A stretch of 18,121 nucleotides of DNA from Acidimicrobiia bacterium (GTDB lineage Bacteria > Actinomycetota > Acidimicrobiia > Spongiisociales > JAHEDJ01). The first letter of the stretch is position 1. Every line of letters starts with the position of its first letter. Below the pieces are notes generated by a model, which saw only the letters and a list, made by a program, of their open reading frames with translations, ran no database searches and was not told the origin of the DNA. The stretch lies in contig JAUVQS010000014.1 of NCBI GenBank assembly GCA_030598025.1, forward strand, positions 1 through 18,121, in the 5' to 3' direction. Positions 1 through 6,168 of the stretch are shown here, one piece after another. Made by a program: the position numbers and the translations under genes.

Positions 1-1
1 T

Positions 2-109
2 GAGGCGATCGAGAAGCTCGATGGATCAGATCTCGACGGTCGTCGTCTGACCGTCAACGAAGCGCGTCCGCGGCAAGAACGCGGCGGTGGTGGCGGCGGG
101 CGCTACTAG
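2..109 (+). CDS. RRM-type glycine-rich RNA-binding protein (3' end only)
   Basis: This is the last 35 codons of a gene that begins before the window. The reading frame opens at base 2 and ends with TAG at 107-109. The peptide reads AIEKLDGSDLDGRRLTVNEA followed by a short Arg/Gly-rich tail ending GGGGGGRY. The pattern of 'ai..l.g..l.GR.l.VneA.pr' is the final helix, RNP-adjacent loop and last beta strand of a single RNA recognition motif, and the Gly-rich tail is usual for small bacterial RRM proteins of about 80-110 residues. Such proteins bind single-stranded RNA and are often cold-induced; that role is family knowledge and is not visible here. A strong hairpin 46 nt after the stop probably ends the transcript. 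The family call from 35 residues is good but not certain. Confidence 0.75.
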   Translation, partial: EAIEKLDGSDLDGRRLTVNEARPRQERGGGGGGRY

Positions 110-113
110 GCAG

Positions 114-148
114 ACGTACTAGGTACCACGTACTCCGTACAACGTACT
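114..148. repeat. Heptamer tandem repeat, GTAC-core (5 units)
   Basis: Five consecutive 7-bp units start at 114, 121, 128, 135 and 142: acgtact, aggtacc, acgtact, ccgtaca, acgtact. Every unit has GTAC at the same position while the flanking bases vary, so the period of 7 is exact and the core is kept. The tract begins 4 nt after the stop codon of the RRM gene. It is one of four period-7 tracts in the window, all at gene ends. Confidence 0.8.
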
Positions 149-154
149 TTGACT

Positions 155-184
155 CCGGGCGCAGGTCACACGACCTGCGCCCGG
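155..184. terminator. Strong hairpin between convergent genes
   Basis: A perfect 13-bp inverted repeat (CCGGGCGCAGGTC at 155-167 and its complement at 172-184) encloses a 4-nt loop, ACAC. It lies between the RRM gene on the plus strand and the permease genes arriving on the minus strand. No clear T-run follows on either strand (TTCAATT on plus, AGTCAAAG on minus), so it is either a T-poor bidirectional terminator or an mRNA 3'-end stabiliser. Confidence 0.6.
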
Positions 185-207
185 TTCAATTGGGGCGTGG
201 CGAATCG

Positions 208-249
208 GCGAATCGCGGATTGCGGATTGCGGATTGCGGATTGCGGATT
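208..249. repeat. Heptamer tandem repeat, GCGGATT (6 units)
   Basis: Five perfect copies of GCGGATT occupy 215-249, preceded in register by a diverged unit GCGAATC at 208-214. The tract starts 8 nt past the stop codon of the minus-strand permease gene. With the GTAC tract and the hairpin it fills the 148-bp spacer between the two convergent genes. The unit is far too short for a CRISPR repeat, and there are no spacers. Confidence 0.9.
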
Positions 250-257
250 GCTCCGAA

Positions 258-1259
258 TCAGTCGATCGCTCTGGCGATATCCCGAAATCCCAGTCCGATT
301 AGGTAGAACGCAGCCGAAAACAGGCTGATCGCCATAGCCGCCGACACGATCGCCTCCCACGGAATCCCGGCCCGATTTCCGGGAGGCAAAGACATGGCGA
401 AGAAGATGATCGTGCCCCAGTTGAGCCGCGTATCACTGAAGCCGAGAAACGATACGAAGCCGTCGGCAACAATCGCACCGCTGGCCCCGACCAGCATGTA
501 GAGGGCGGCAACGGGCACGAGGTGCGGCAAGAGATGCTTCAGGATGATCTGCTTGGCCCCGGCGCCGGCCACCCGGGTGGCGTCGATGAACGGCCTGCTC
601 AACACGGTGAGGGCTTGACTCCGCAGAACTATGGCGGCTCCGGAGGCTCCAGAGACGACTCCATAGATCACCCCGAACGCCAATGGACTCAAAGAGTCAC
701 GGAACGGACCGGCTCCGAGAATCACCATCAGAAGTGGCGCCGGCAGCAGCTGCAACGTATCGGACACCTCAGTCATGAGCATGTCGGTTGCACCGCGCCG
801 GTAGGCCGACGTAGTTGCGACGGCTAGACCGACGATGGCCGTCGTGAGCGCCGCGGAAAGGCCAACGACGAAACTCGGGGTGCTGGCGGCCAGCACCATC
901 GACAGCACGTCTCTGCCGAGATTGTCGACCCCCAATGGATGCTCTGCCGTAAACGACTCGGGCAGCGTCACCTCCGGCACCGTGTCGCCCACCTCGACGA
1001 ACGGGTTCCACATGCGGGCCAGCATCAGTTGAATCTGTGTCGAGTCGTCCGTCACGACCTCGACGACTTCCTTCTCGATGACGATGTCGTCGTGTCCGTA
1101 GACCGGGTGATACGTCGCCCGATCCCACACGGTCGCCATGAGAAGGGGATGGGCGATGGCGGCCAGCGCGTACAGTCCGATGAGGAACAGTCCGAACATC
1201 GCCAGTTTGTTCGATCGGAACCGCCCCAACGAGATCCGCCACCAGGACCGGTGCCTCAT
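258..1259 (-). CDS. Oligopeptide/dipeptide-type ABC transporter permease, DppC/OppC class
   Basis: The 333-residue protein is an inner-membrane permease of the peptide/nickel importer family. The N-terminus (WWRISLGRFRSNKLAMFGLF) is the OppC N-terminal segment and first TM helix. HPLGVDNLGRDVLSMVL near residues 108-124 is the family signature before the core domain, and DATRVAGAGAKQIILKHLLP is the EAA loop that docks on the ATPase. Between TM1 and the signature lies a periplasmic stretch of about 65 residues, with an acidic/Val-rich segment, longer than in typical OppC. The ATG start overlaps the end of the upstream permease gene by 4 bp (ATGA), so the two are probably translationally coupled and form a heterodimer. 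No ATPase or substrate-binding protein gene follows, since the next gene is convergent. Peptide is only the family default substrate and cannot be read from the sequence. Confidence 0.88.
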   Translation of the reverse strand: MRHRSWWRISLGRFRSNKLAMFGLFLIGLYALAAIAHPLLMATVWDRATYHPVYGHDDIVIEKEVVEVVTDDSTQIQLMLARMWNPFVEVGDTVPEVTLPESFTAEHPLGVDNLGRDVLSMVLAASTPSFVVGLSAALTTAIVGLAVATTSAYRRGATDMLMTEVSDTLQLLPAPLLMVILGAGPFRDSLSPLAFGVIYGVVSGASGAAIVLRSQALTVLSRPFIDATRVAGAGAKQIILKHLLPHLVPVAALYMLVGASGAIVADGFVSFLGFSDTRLNWGTIIFFAMSLPPGNRAGIPWEAIVSAAMAISLFSAAFYLIGLGFRDIARAID

Positions 1260-2482
1260 ATCGCCATCTCCGACGATCGGTCGGTTTGGCCGTAGCGAGT
1301 GCGTGGATCAAGCATGGCGTGCAGCACGTCCAGCACGATTCGGGCACCCACCGAAATGACGCCAATGAACAGCAGCCCGCCGACCACCAGCGGGTAATCC
1401 CTGGCCGTCAGAGAGGTGAACAGCACTGAGCTCAACCCGGGGAAATTGATAGAAGCTCCGTAGTGGGCGGGAACCGAGAAGGCGTACTCAACAATCACCA
1501 GACCCGACAAGACGAACGGAAGCGACACCACAAACCGACTGAGAGCAGGCAACAGAGCGACCCTCGCTGCATGGCGATCTCTCACTTGTTTCTCGGACAT
1601 GCCGAGTGCCCTGGCGGTCTGGATGTACCCCTCCTGCGAGACACCGTCCATCGCCGCCTCCACTACCAGGATGATCTCGCCGATGGTCAGGATGGCAACG
1701 GCTGCCAGGGGAAGTGACAACAAGAAGAGGATGTCCAGGGCTTTCGCCCGCTCACCGAGGTACTGCCAGAAGGCGAGATTGAGTCCCACCCACAGCACGA
1801 ACAGCACCCAACCGGGAATTCTCTTCCGGAAGACGCGCCGAAATGGCCGTTGCATGGCCAGAACCAGCACACCGATCACGACGAAGGCTGCAGCCATCTG
1901 CCAGAGAAGCGGTTCACCGTCGACCGGTATGATCATGAACGCTCGGCCGACTCGAATCCCGCCCTGATCAACATCATCGAGATTGATCATCGAACTCCGA
2001 CCGCCCAGGCCGGCCAGTTTGATCCATCCCACCGCCAGGACGAAGGTCAGGAAGGGTGGAAAAAGGGTATGGGTCGTCACCGCGCCGAGCCGAATGATGC
2101 CCTTGAGGCGTCGGTTCTTCGACCACCCGACGATCTTCCCGAGCCAATGCCCGCTCAAGAACGCCAGCGTGACGGACAGTGTGAAGATCAACAGGCTCCA
2201 GGGTAGAAGTGTTGTCATGAGATCGAGGATCGGCCGCCCATCGGTAGTTTCACCGAACCTTCCCTGCACGAAACTTCCCATGAAGCGCCACCACTGCCCG
2301 AACACCGACCGGTCGAGGCCCAACTCGGCCTGCAGAGCTGCGCGACGTTCGCCGAGACCCGGCATGAAGTTGTTGGTGAAGTCGCCCGGCATCATGACTT
2401 TGGCGACGAAGAACACGACGGTGGCGAACAGAAACAGCGTGATAATTGAGGAGATGATTCGCCGGACCAGGAAGCGTCCCAT
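1256..2482 (-). CDS. Oligopeptide/dipeptide-type ABC transporter permease, DppB/OppB class
   Basis: The 408-residue integral membrane protein opens with MGRFLVRRIISSIITLFLFA, the standard OppB N-terminal helix. Its EAA loop reads EGYIQTARALGMSEKQVRDR near residues 285-304, and the tail LDVLHAMLDPRTRYG is typical of the family. It is longer than the usual 305-340 residues. The excess lies around residues 175-255, where a hydrophilic loop (SSMINLDDVDQGG) is followed by two additional hydrophobic segments separated by basic residues. It overlaps the DppC-class gene by 4 bp and is the first gene of the visible minus-strand unit. Upstream (2483-2555) is a 73-bp divergent promoter region shared with the esterase. 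The orphan permease arrangement suggests that the ATPases and binding protein are encoded elsewhere, or that the pair works with a shared ATPase; this is inference. Confidence 0.87.
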   Translation of the reverse strand: MGRFLVRRIISSIITLFLFATVVFFVAKVMMPGDFTNNFMPGLGERRAALQAELGLDRSVFGQWWRFMGSFVQGRFGETTDGRPILDLMTTLLPWSLLIFTLSVTLAFLSGHWLGKIVGWSKNRRLKGIIRLGAVTTHTLFPPFLTFVLAVGWIKLAGLGGRSSMINLDDVDQGGIRVGRAFMIIPVDGEPLLWQMAAAFVVIGVLVLAMQRPFRRVFRKRIPGWVLFVLWVGLNLAFWQYLGERAKALDILFLLSLPLAAVAILTIGEIILVVEAAMDGVSQEGYIQTARALGMSEKQVRDRHAARVALLPALSRFVVSLPFVLSGLVIVEYAFSVPAHYGASINFPGLSSVLFTSLTARDYPLVVGGLLFIGVISVGARIVLDVLHAMLDPRTRYGQTDRSSEMAI

Positions 2483-2543
2483 GGGCCGTTGAGGCTAGCG
2501 CCGATGAAGGCCGCCCATTTTCAATCGACCGTCGACATCGGCC

Positions 2544-2549
2544 TATCGT
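2544..2549 (+). promoter_or_regulatory. -10 box of a leaderless promoter (esterase gene)
   Basis: TATCGT lies 6 nt before the ATG at 2556, so transcription should start at or next to the A of the start codon. No Shine-Dalgarno sequence is present before this ATG. No convincing -35 box is visible. Confidence 0.5.
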
Positions 2550-2555
2550 CACGGC

Positions 2556-3566
2556 ATGGGACGAATCGCTCTAATCATCCGGGTCTTATCCGCAATGTTC
2601 ATTGCCGTGGTCGGGAGGACATTCCGCAGAATCTTGCGCGGCCCAATCGTCCCAACGTGGTCGTGGTCGGTGGAGATGACCGTCGTGGCGGCGAGGGCGC
2701 TGGTCATGTCGAGCGCCCGGGGAGGTGATCGAACAGACCGAAGAGCTTTGGAGGCGAAGCTGAATCCGCGGCTGCCGCCGGGTTTGCGCGGCCTGGTCGC
2801 GGTGCGCCCGGGATCCGTCGGCAATGTTGCCGGGGAGTGGCACGAGCGACGTGGGCCATTCGAAGACCAGGCAACGATCCTCTACTTACACGGCGGGGCT
2901 TACGTTTCAGGCAACCCCGCAACGCATCGAAGGTTTGCAGCCCGTCTCACGTGGGAATCCCATGCCCGGACCTTCGTCCCCGACTACCGGCTCGCTCCTG
3001 CCGATCCGTTTCCGGCGGCAATCGACGATGCTCTGGCCGCCTACACGGGGCTGCTCGAGGCAGGCATCGACCCCAATCGGCTCGTCCTGGCCGGTGACTC
3101 TGCCGGCGGCGGCCTGGCCGCGGCGTTGCTGCTTCGGCTGCGGGACGAAAGCCGGCCGCTGCCGGCCGGAAGCGTTCTCTTCTCGCCGTATACAGATTTG
3201 GAACACCGCGGTAAGAGCCTGGTTCGGAATGCTCCGACGGACTACCTGCCACTGGGCGAAGCTCGCCCGAATCTCGACTACATCGGGTCGGCCGACCCCC
3301 GTCACCCCTATGTGTCTCCGATGTACGGTGACTTCAGCGGAATCCCCCCGATGCTCATCTTCGCCGGTGGGAAAGAGATGATCCTCGACGACTCGATCAA
3401 TCTGGCCGAGGCGGGCCAACGAGATGGCGTCGACGTCGAACTCATCATCGAGCCGGACATGTTTCATGTGTGGCCGGCCCTCATTCCCAATCATCCAGCG
3501 ACCGGGCGAGCGGTGGCGAAGGCTGCGGAGTTCGTGATGGAGCGAACTCAGAGGCGTGAGCACTGA
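2556..3566 (+). CDS. Alpha/beta hydrolase, hormone-sensitive-lipase (HSL) type esterase
   Basis: The 336-residue protein has the full HSL/carboxylesterase signature set: oxyanion-hole motif HGGAYVSG at 112-119, nucleophile elbow GDSAGGG with Ser182, an acid-bearing loop GGKEMILDD at 271-279 (Asp278 or Glu274), and catalytic His304 in FHVW. It resembles actinobacterial lipid/short-chain ester hydrolases of the LipU/LipW sort. Residues 5-20 form one hydrophobic segment, followed by basic residues, so it may be membrane-anchored. The ATG at 2556 is favoured because a -10 box sits 6 nt upstream. The last codons and the TGA stop lie inside a heptamer repeat tract (3556-3597), so the C-terminus RREH is repeat-encoded. 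The natural substrate cannot be deduced. Confidence 0.88.
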   Translation: MGRIALIIRVLSAMFIAVVGRTFRRILRGPIVPTWSWSVEMTVVAARALVMSSARGGDRTDRRALEAKLNPRLPPGLRGLVAVRPGSVGNVAGEWHERRGPFEDQATILYLHGGAYVSGNPATHRRFAARLTWESHARTFVPDYRLAPADPFPAAIDDALAAYTGLLEAGIDPNRLVLAGDSAGGGLAAALLLRLRDESRPLPAGSVLFSPYTDLEHRGKSLVRNAPTDYLPLGEARPNLDYIGSADPRHPYVSPMYGDFSGIPPMLIFAGGKEMILDDSINLAEAGQRDGVDVELIIEPDMFHVWPALIPNHPATGRAVAKAAEFVMERTQRREH

Positions 3567-3597
3567 GCCGTGAGCACTGAGTCGTGAGCCATGAGCC
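3556..3597. repeat. Heptamer tandem repeat, NTGAGCN (6 units), overlapping a stop codon
   Basis: Six 7-bp units run from 3556: gtgagca, ctgagcc, gtgagca, ctgagtc, gtgagcc, atgagcc. The second unit supplies the TGA stop of the esterase (3564-3566), so the tract begins inside the coding region. Units alternate between two sub-types, which suggests growth by duplication of a 14-bp pair. Several chance start codons arise here, so gene callers may place false starts in it. Confidence 0.85.
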
Positions 3598-3642
3598 GCC
3601 GCAGCCAGGATCCCGGATCCGAACAGGGTGCCGTCGGCTCTC

Positions 3643-3648
3643 TACACT
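3643..3648 (+). promoter_or_regulatory. -10 box of a leaderless promoter (PQ-loop gene)
   Basis: TACACT is followed by 6 nt and then the ATG at 3655. There is no Shine-Dalgarno sequence in the gap, so this is read as a leaderless start. It argues for 3655 rather than the in-frame GTG at 3628 as the start codon. Confidence 0.5.
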
Positions 3649-3654
3649 GCTCCG

Positions 3655-4275
3655 ATGCTCATCGCCGACACCGCCGCAGTCATCGCCTCGGTGCTGGCGG
3701 TAGTCACTCTCATCCCGCAGATCAGGAAGCTGTGGCGCACGAGAAACGCCGAGGGCGTGTCGGCTACCTGGGCGGCCCTCGGGGCGGTCTCGAACGGAGC
3801 GTGGACGGCCTATCTGTGGTCGCAGGCCCTTTGGCTGGCGACGCCATCTACCTCGGTCATGGCAATCTTTTATCTGGTCACCCTCTTGCTCATCGGATGG
3901 ACGGGCCGACCGATCTTGCGTGCAACCTCGGTAAGCGCGCTGTGGGCCTCGCTGCTCACAGCCGGCGGCGTCATCGGCGGCTGGCCGGGGCTCGGCCTTA
4001 TCCTCGGGGTCTCATTCGGTGTCCAGGCGACGCCATCGATATGGACTGCATTTCGCACGTGGAGTCCACGGGGGATCAGCACCGGAACGTGGCAACTCAT
4101 TCTCATCGAAGGTGTCCTGTGGAGTGTCTACGGAGCCGGGCATGCCGATCGGGCAGTCGTTGTGTTCGGAGTCCTGTCCACCATCGCCTCGTTACTCATG
4201 CTTGGCCGCTACTACAGCACACGCCATCGCTGGCTCGACCCGTCCCGTGCGTCATCGGTACGCTCGTCGGCATGA
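3655..4275 (+). CDS. Seven-helix PQ-loop (SWEET/cystinosin-like) membrane protein
   Basis: The 206-residue protein has about seven hydrophobic helices in a 3+1+3 layout. The first PQ-loop motif is clear (LIPQIRKLWRTRNAEGVSA, Pro21-Gln22). The matching position in the second half is ATPSIWTAFRTWSPRGIS (Pro127), where Gln is replaced by Ser. PQ-loop proteins move sugars, amino acids or other small organics across membranes without ATP. Most bacterial members (SemiSWEETs) have a single three-helix unit of about 90 residues, so this full-length duplicated form is notable. Its stop overlaps the start of the aminotransferase gene (ATGA, 4272-4275), implying one transcript and coupled translation. 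The cargo may be an amino acid or keto acid related to that enzyme, but this is inference. Start chosen from the -10 box 6 nt upstream. Confidence 0.8.
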   Translation: MLIADTAAVIASVLAVVTLIPQIRKLWRTRNAEGVSATWAALGAVSNGAWTAYLWSQALWLATPSTSVMAIFYLVTLLLIGWTGRPILRATSVSALWASLLTAGGVIGGWPGLGLILGVSFGVQATPSIWTAFRTWSPRGISTGTWQLILIEGVLWSVYGAGHADRAVVVFGVLSTIASLLMLGRYYSTRHRWLDPSRASSVRSSA

Positions 4276-5420
4276 AGGTTGCTCGCCGCTCAGAAGTTGC
4301 ACCTTTCTACGTCATGGAAGTGATGAAGGCTGCGGCACACCGGGAAGCGGCCGGTGGCAATGTACTTCACCTCGAGGTCGGGCAGCCATCTACTCCGGCG
4401 CCGGAAGGCGTTCTCGCCGCGGCCGAGAAGACTCTCCGAACCACCCGCCTGGGGTACACCGACGCACACGGTGTGCCCGAGTTGAGGGAGCGCATTTCAG
4501 GTCATTATCAGGATCGATACGCCGTGGATGTCGACATCGAGCGAATCGCGGTAACCGTCGGCGCCTCCGGCGGGTTCGTGTTGGCCATGCTCGCCGCGTT
4601 CGACGAGGGCGACCGGGTGGCGATGACCTCTCCGGGATATTCGGCCTACCGCAACATCCTGAGTGCCCTCGGCATCGAAGTCGTCGAACTTCCCGTTGGG
4701 CCGGACACCCGCTTCAATCCAACTCCGGAACGCCTCGAGGCCTTGCTGCCGCTCGAAGGGTTGGTCACCGCCTCGCCCTCGAACCCGACGGGAACGATTC
4801 TGACCGGCGCAGAGCTCAACAACGTGGCGGATTTCTGTGAGGCCCACGGCATCCGCATGGTTGCCGATGAGATCTATCACGGCATCACCTACACCGACGA
4901 ACCGGCCCCGACGGCCATCGCCCACGCCGACCATGCCATCGTGGTTCAGAGCTTCTCGAAGTACTTCTCGATGACGGGCTGGCGTCTGGGTTGGCTCGTT
5001 CTGCCCGAGGAGCTGATCCGGCCGGTTGAACGGCTCGCTCAGAACCTCTTCATTTCGCCCCCGACTCTCTCGCAACTGGCGGGCGTTGCAGCTTTCGATT
5101 GCAGGGAAGAACTCGATGCGAACGTCGCTCGGTATGCGGAGAACCGGCGCATCCTCATCAACGGACTGGCGAAGGCCGGTATCGATCGAATCGCCCCTGC
5201 CGATGGTGCGTTCTATGTGTACGCGGACGTTTCGCACCTGACCGATGACTCCCAGGCGCTCAGCCGGCGATGGCTCGACGAGATCGGCGTGGCAGCTACA
5301 TCAGGAATCGACTTCGATCCGGCCGACGGACACCGGTTCATCCGATTCTCCTATGCAGAATCGACCACCGACATCACGGAAGCGGCAGAGCGGCTGGTTG
5401 GGTGGGCAGAGAGGCAGTAG
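4272..5420 (+). CDS. PLP-dependent class I/II aminotransferase
   Basis: The 382-residue cytosolic enzyme belongs to fold-type I aminotransferases (AspC/PatA-like subgroup). Visible landmarks are: EVGQPSTPAP (35-44), GYTDAHGVPELRERI with the substrate-side loop, Asn171 in SPSNPTG, Asp199 in VADEIYHG, PLP-binding Lys230 in SFSKYFSMTGWRLGW, and carboxylate-binding Arg358 in HRFIRFSYA. All key residues are present and the length is normal. The start ATG at 4272 overlaps the stop of the PQ-loop gene by 4 bp, and the protein aligns with the family from this Met. A longer open frame upstream (to 3591) is only an out-of-frame reading of the PQ-loop gene. The amino-donor/acceptor pair is not resolvable. 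Aspartate, alanine or a branched/aromatic substrate are all possible. Confidence 0.9.
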   Translation: MKVARRSEVAPFYVMEVMKAAAHREAAGGNVLHLEVGQPSTPAPEGVLAAAEKTLRTTRLGYTDAHGVPELRERISGHYQDRYAVDVDIERIAVTVGASGGFVLAMLAAFDEGDRVAMTSPGYSAYRNILSALGIEVVELPVGPDTRFNPTPERLEALLPLEGLVTASPSNPTGTILTGAELNNVADFCEAHGIRMVADEIYHGITYTDEPAPTAIAHADHAIVVQSFSKYFSMTGWRLGWLVLPEELIRPVERLAQNLFISPPTLSQLAGVAAFDCREELDANVARYAENRRILINGLAKAGIDRIAPADGAFYVYADVSHLTDDSQALSRRWLDEIGVAATSGIDFDPADGHRFIRFSYAESTTDITEAAERLVGWAERQ

Positions 5421-5453
5421 CCATCAGCCATCAGCCATGAGCCATGAGCCAGA
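5419..5453. repeat. Heptamer tandem repeat, AGCCATC/G (5 units)
   Basis: Five 7-bp units start at 5419: agccatc, agccatc, agccatg, agccatg, agccaga. The first two bases are the AG of the aminotransferase TAG stop. The units resemble the complement-free family of the 3556-3597 tract (both contain TGAGCC in one register), so these two may share an origin. Confidence 0.85.
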
Positions 5454-5491
5454 GTTGCATCACCGGGCTCCGCATGTCCCCTTCTACGCCT

Positions 5492-5548
5492 GCTCTCCCG
5501 CTGGCGGGGGAGCCGGCTCGCTGCGAAGCAGCGAGGTGGCGGAGCCGG
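5492..5548. repeat. REP-like double palindrome between convergent genes
   Basis: Two adjacent hairpins are visible. The first pairs GCTCTCCC (5492-5499) with GGGGGAGC (5506-5513), including one G-U pair. The second has an outer CCGGCTC/GAGCCGG (5513-5519 and 5542-5548) and an inner CTCGCTGC/GCAGCGAG (5517-5524 and 5528-5535) with a GAA loop. This form, a CTCTCCCGCTGGCGGG hairpin followed by a CTGCGAAGCAG hairpin and a GAGGGGGTG tail, recalls REP-type intergenic repeats of many bacteria. It separates the aminotransferase and MOSC genes and may end transcription from both sides. Confidence 0.6.
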
Positions 5549-5573
5549 ACTGAGGGGGTGTCCGACCGAACCT

Positions 5574-6032
5574 TCAGTCGAGGAGTTCGACTTCGTCGCC
5601 GGTTTGGATGACTCCTCCGATGATCACCCTCGCGCAGACACGGCTCCAACCGGGGTGCTCCGCCTGGCTAATCCGGGAAGACTCCCTATCTGAGAACGAG
5701 TCGACGATCTTCCAGCAGGGCGAAGCGAAGTCGGTGATCTGAACAACCGTCTGTCCGATTCGCACCTTCGTGCCCGGCGTCATCTCATCCCAATCCAGGC
5801 CGGTGATAGTCAGGTTCTCGCCGGTCGACCCGGGGATGATCGGGTGGCCCTCGGCCTGTAGGGCCTCAATGATCTCCAACGAGTACAGGACCAGAGCCCG
5901 GTCGGGACCACCGTGGTACTTCTTGCTGGTCTGGTCATCACCGACGACGCCATTGATGTCGATTACGGCTCTATCCATCGGGGTCTTGGGAACCCCTCCC
6001 CCGCTTGCGCTGATTTGGTGCAACGTTGCCAT
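5574..6032 (-). CDS. MOSC-domain protein
   Basis: The 152-residue protein is almost entirely a MOSC domain (as in YiiM and the C-terminus of molybdenum-cofactor sulfurase). Visible features are VVGDDQTSKKYHGGPDRAL (29-47, with the conserved HGG), GSTGENLTITGLDW (68-81), and the conserved sulfur-carrying Cys106 in ITDFASPCWKI. MOSC proteins handle molybdenum cofactor or sulfur transfer and N-hydroxylated compounds; the precise reaction here is unknown. ATG at 6032 is chosen because the domain homology starts there and a -10 box (TAGGGT) ends 7 nt upstream. An in-frame start at 6089 would lie inside a hairpin repeat and is rejected. The gene stands alone, convergent with the aminotransferase and separated from the RNA methyltransferase by repeats. 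Confidence 0.85.
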   Translation of the reverse strand: MATLHQISASGGGVPKTPMDRAVIDINGVVGDDQTSKKYHGGPDRALVLYSLEIIEALQAEGHPIIPGSTGENLTITGLDWDEMTPGTKVRIGQTVVQITDFASPCWKIVDSFSDRESSRISQAEHPGWSRVCARVIIGGVIQTGDEVELLD

Positions 6033-6039
6033 CCAAGAC

Positions 6040-6045
6040 ACCCTA
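6040..6045 (-). promoter_or_regulatory. -10 box of a leaderless promoter (MOSC gene)
   Basis: On the minus strand TAGGGT is followed by 7 nt and the ATG at 6032, with no Shine-Dalgarno sequence. The -35 region would fall inside hairpin repeat copy A. Confidence 0.5.
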
Positions 6046-6050
6046 CCGAC

Positions 6051-6164
6051 AGTTTTCTCAGCAATGCTGTTGCTCCCCACGCGCCTCAATAGTGCTCAGA
6101 AAGTTGGTCCAGTTTTCTCAGCAATGCTGTTGTTCTCCACGCGCAGCAATAGTGCTGAGAAACC
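6051..6164. repeat. Dispersed hairpin repeat, tandem copies A and B
   Basis: Two copies start 60 nt apart at 6051 and 6111. Both begin AGTTTTCTCAGCAATGCTG, carry the core GTTGYTCYCCACGCGC, and end in TGCTSAGAAA. In copy B the arms TTTCTCAGCA (6114-6123) and TGCTGAGAAA (6153-6162) pair perfectly over 10 bp, with an inner TGCTG/CAGCA. Copy A has one mismatch in the outer arm. Copy B ends about 5 nt past the stop of the minus-strand RNA methyltransferase gene. A third copy lies at 15547 and a remnant at 17892. The hairpins could act as terminators for the methyltransferase transcript, but conservation of the loop suggests a mobile or regulatory element. Confidence 0.85.
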
Positions 6165-6168
6165 TCTC

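Noticed and set aside
208..249. GCGGATT tract as a CRISPR or plasmid iteron array
   Set aside because: The unit is 7 bp with no spacers, and there is no replication-initiator or cas gene in the window.
3591..5420. A single 609-residue open frame covering the aminotransferase and a long N-terminal extension
   Set aside because: The first 227 codons read the PQ-loop gene out of frame and give Arg/His/Ser-rich sequence with no family resemblance. The aminotransferase fold begins at the ATG at 4272, which overlaps the PQ-loop stop.
6033..6089. Longer start for the MOSC protein
   Set aside because: The extension would be translated from hairpin repeat copy A and the promoter. A -10 box lies 7 nt before the ATG at 6032, where homology begins.
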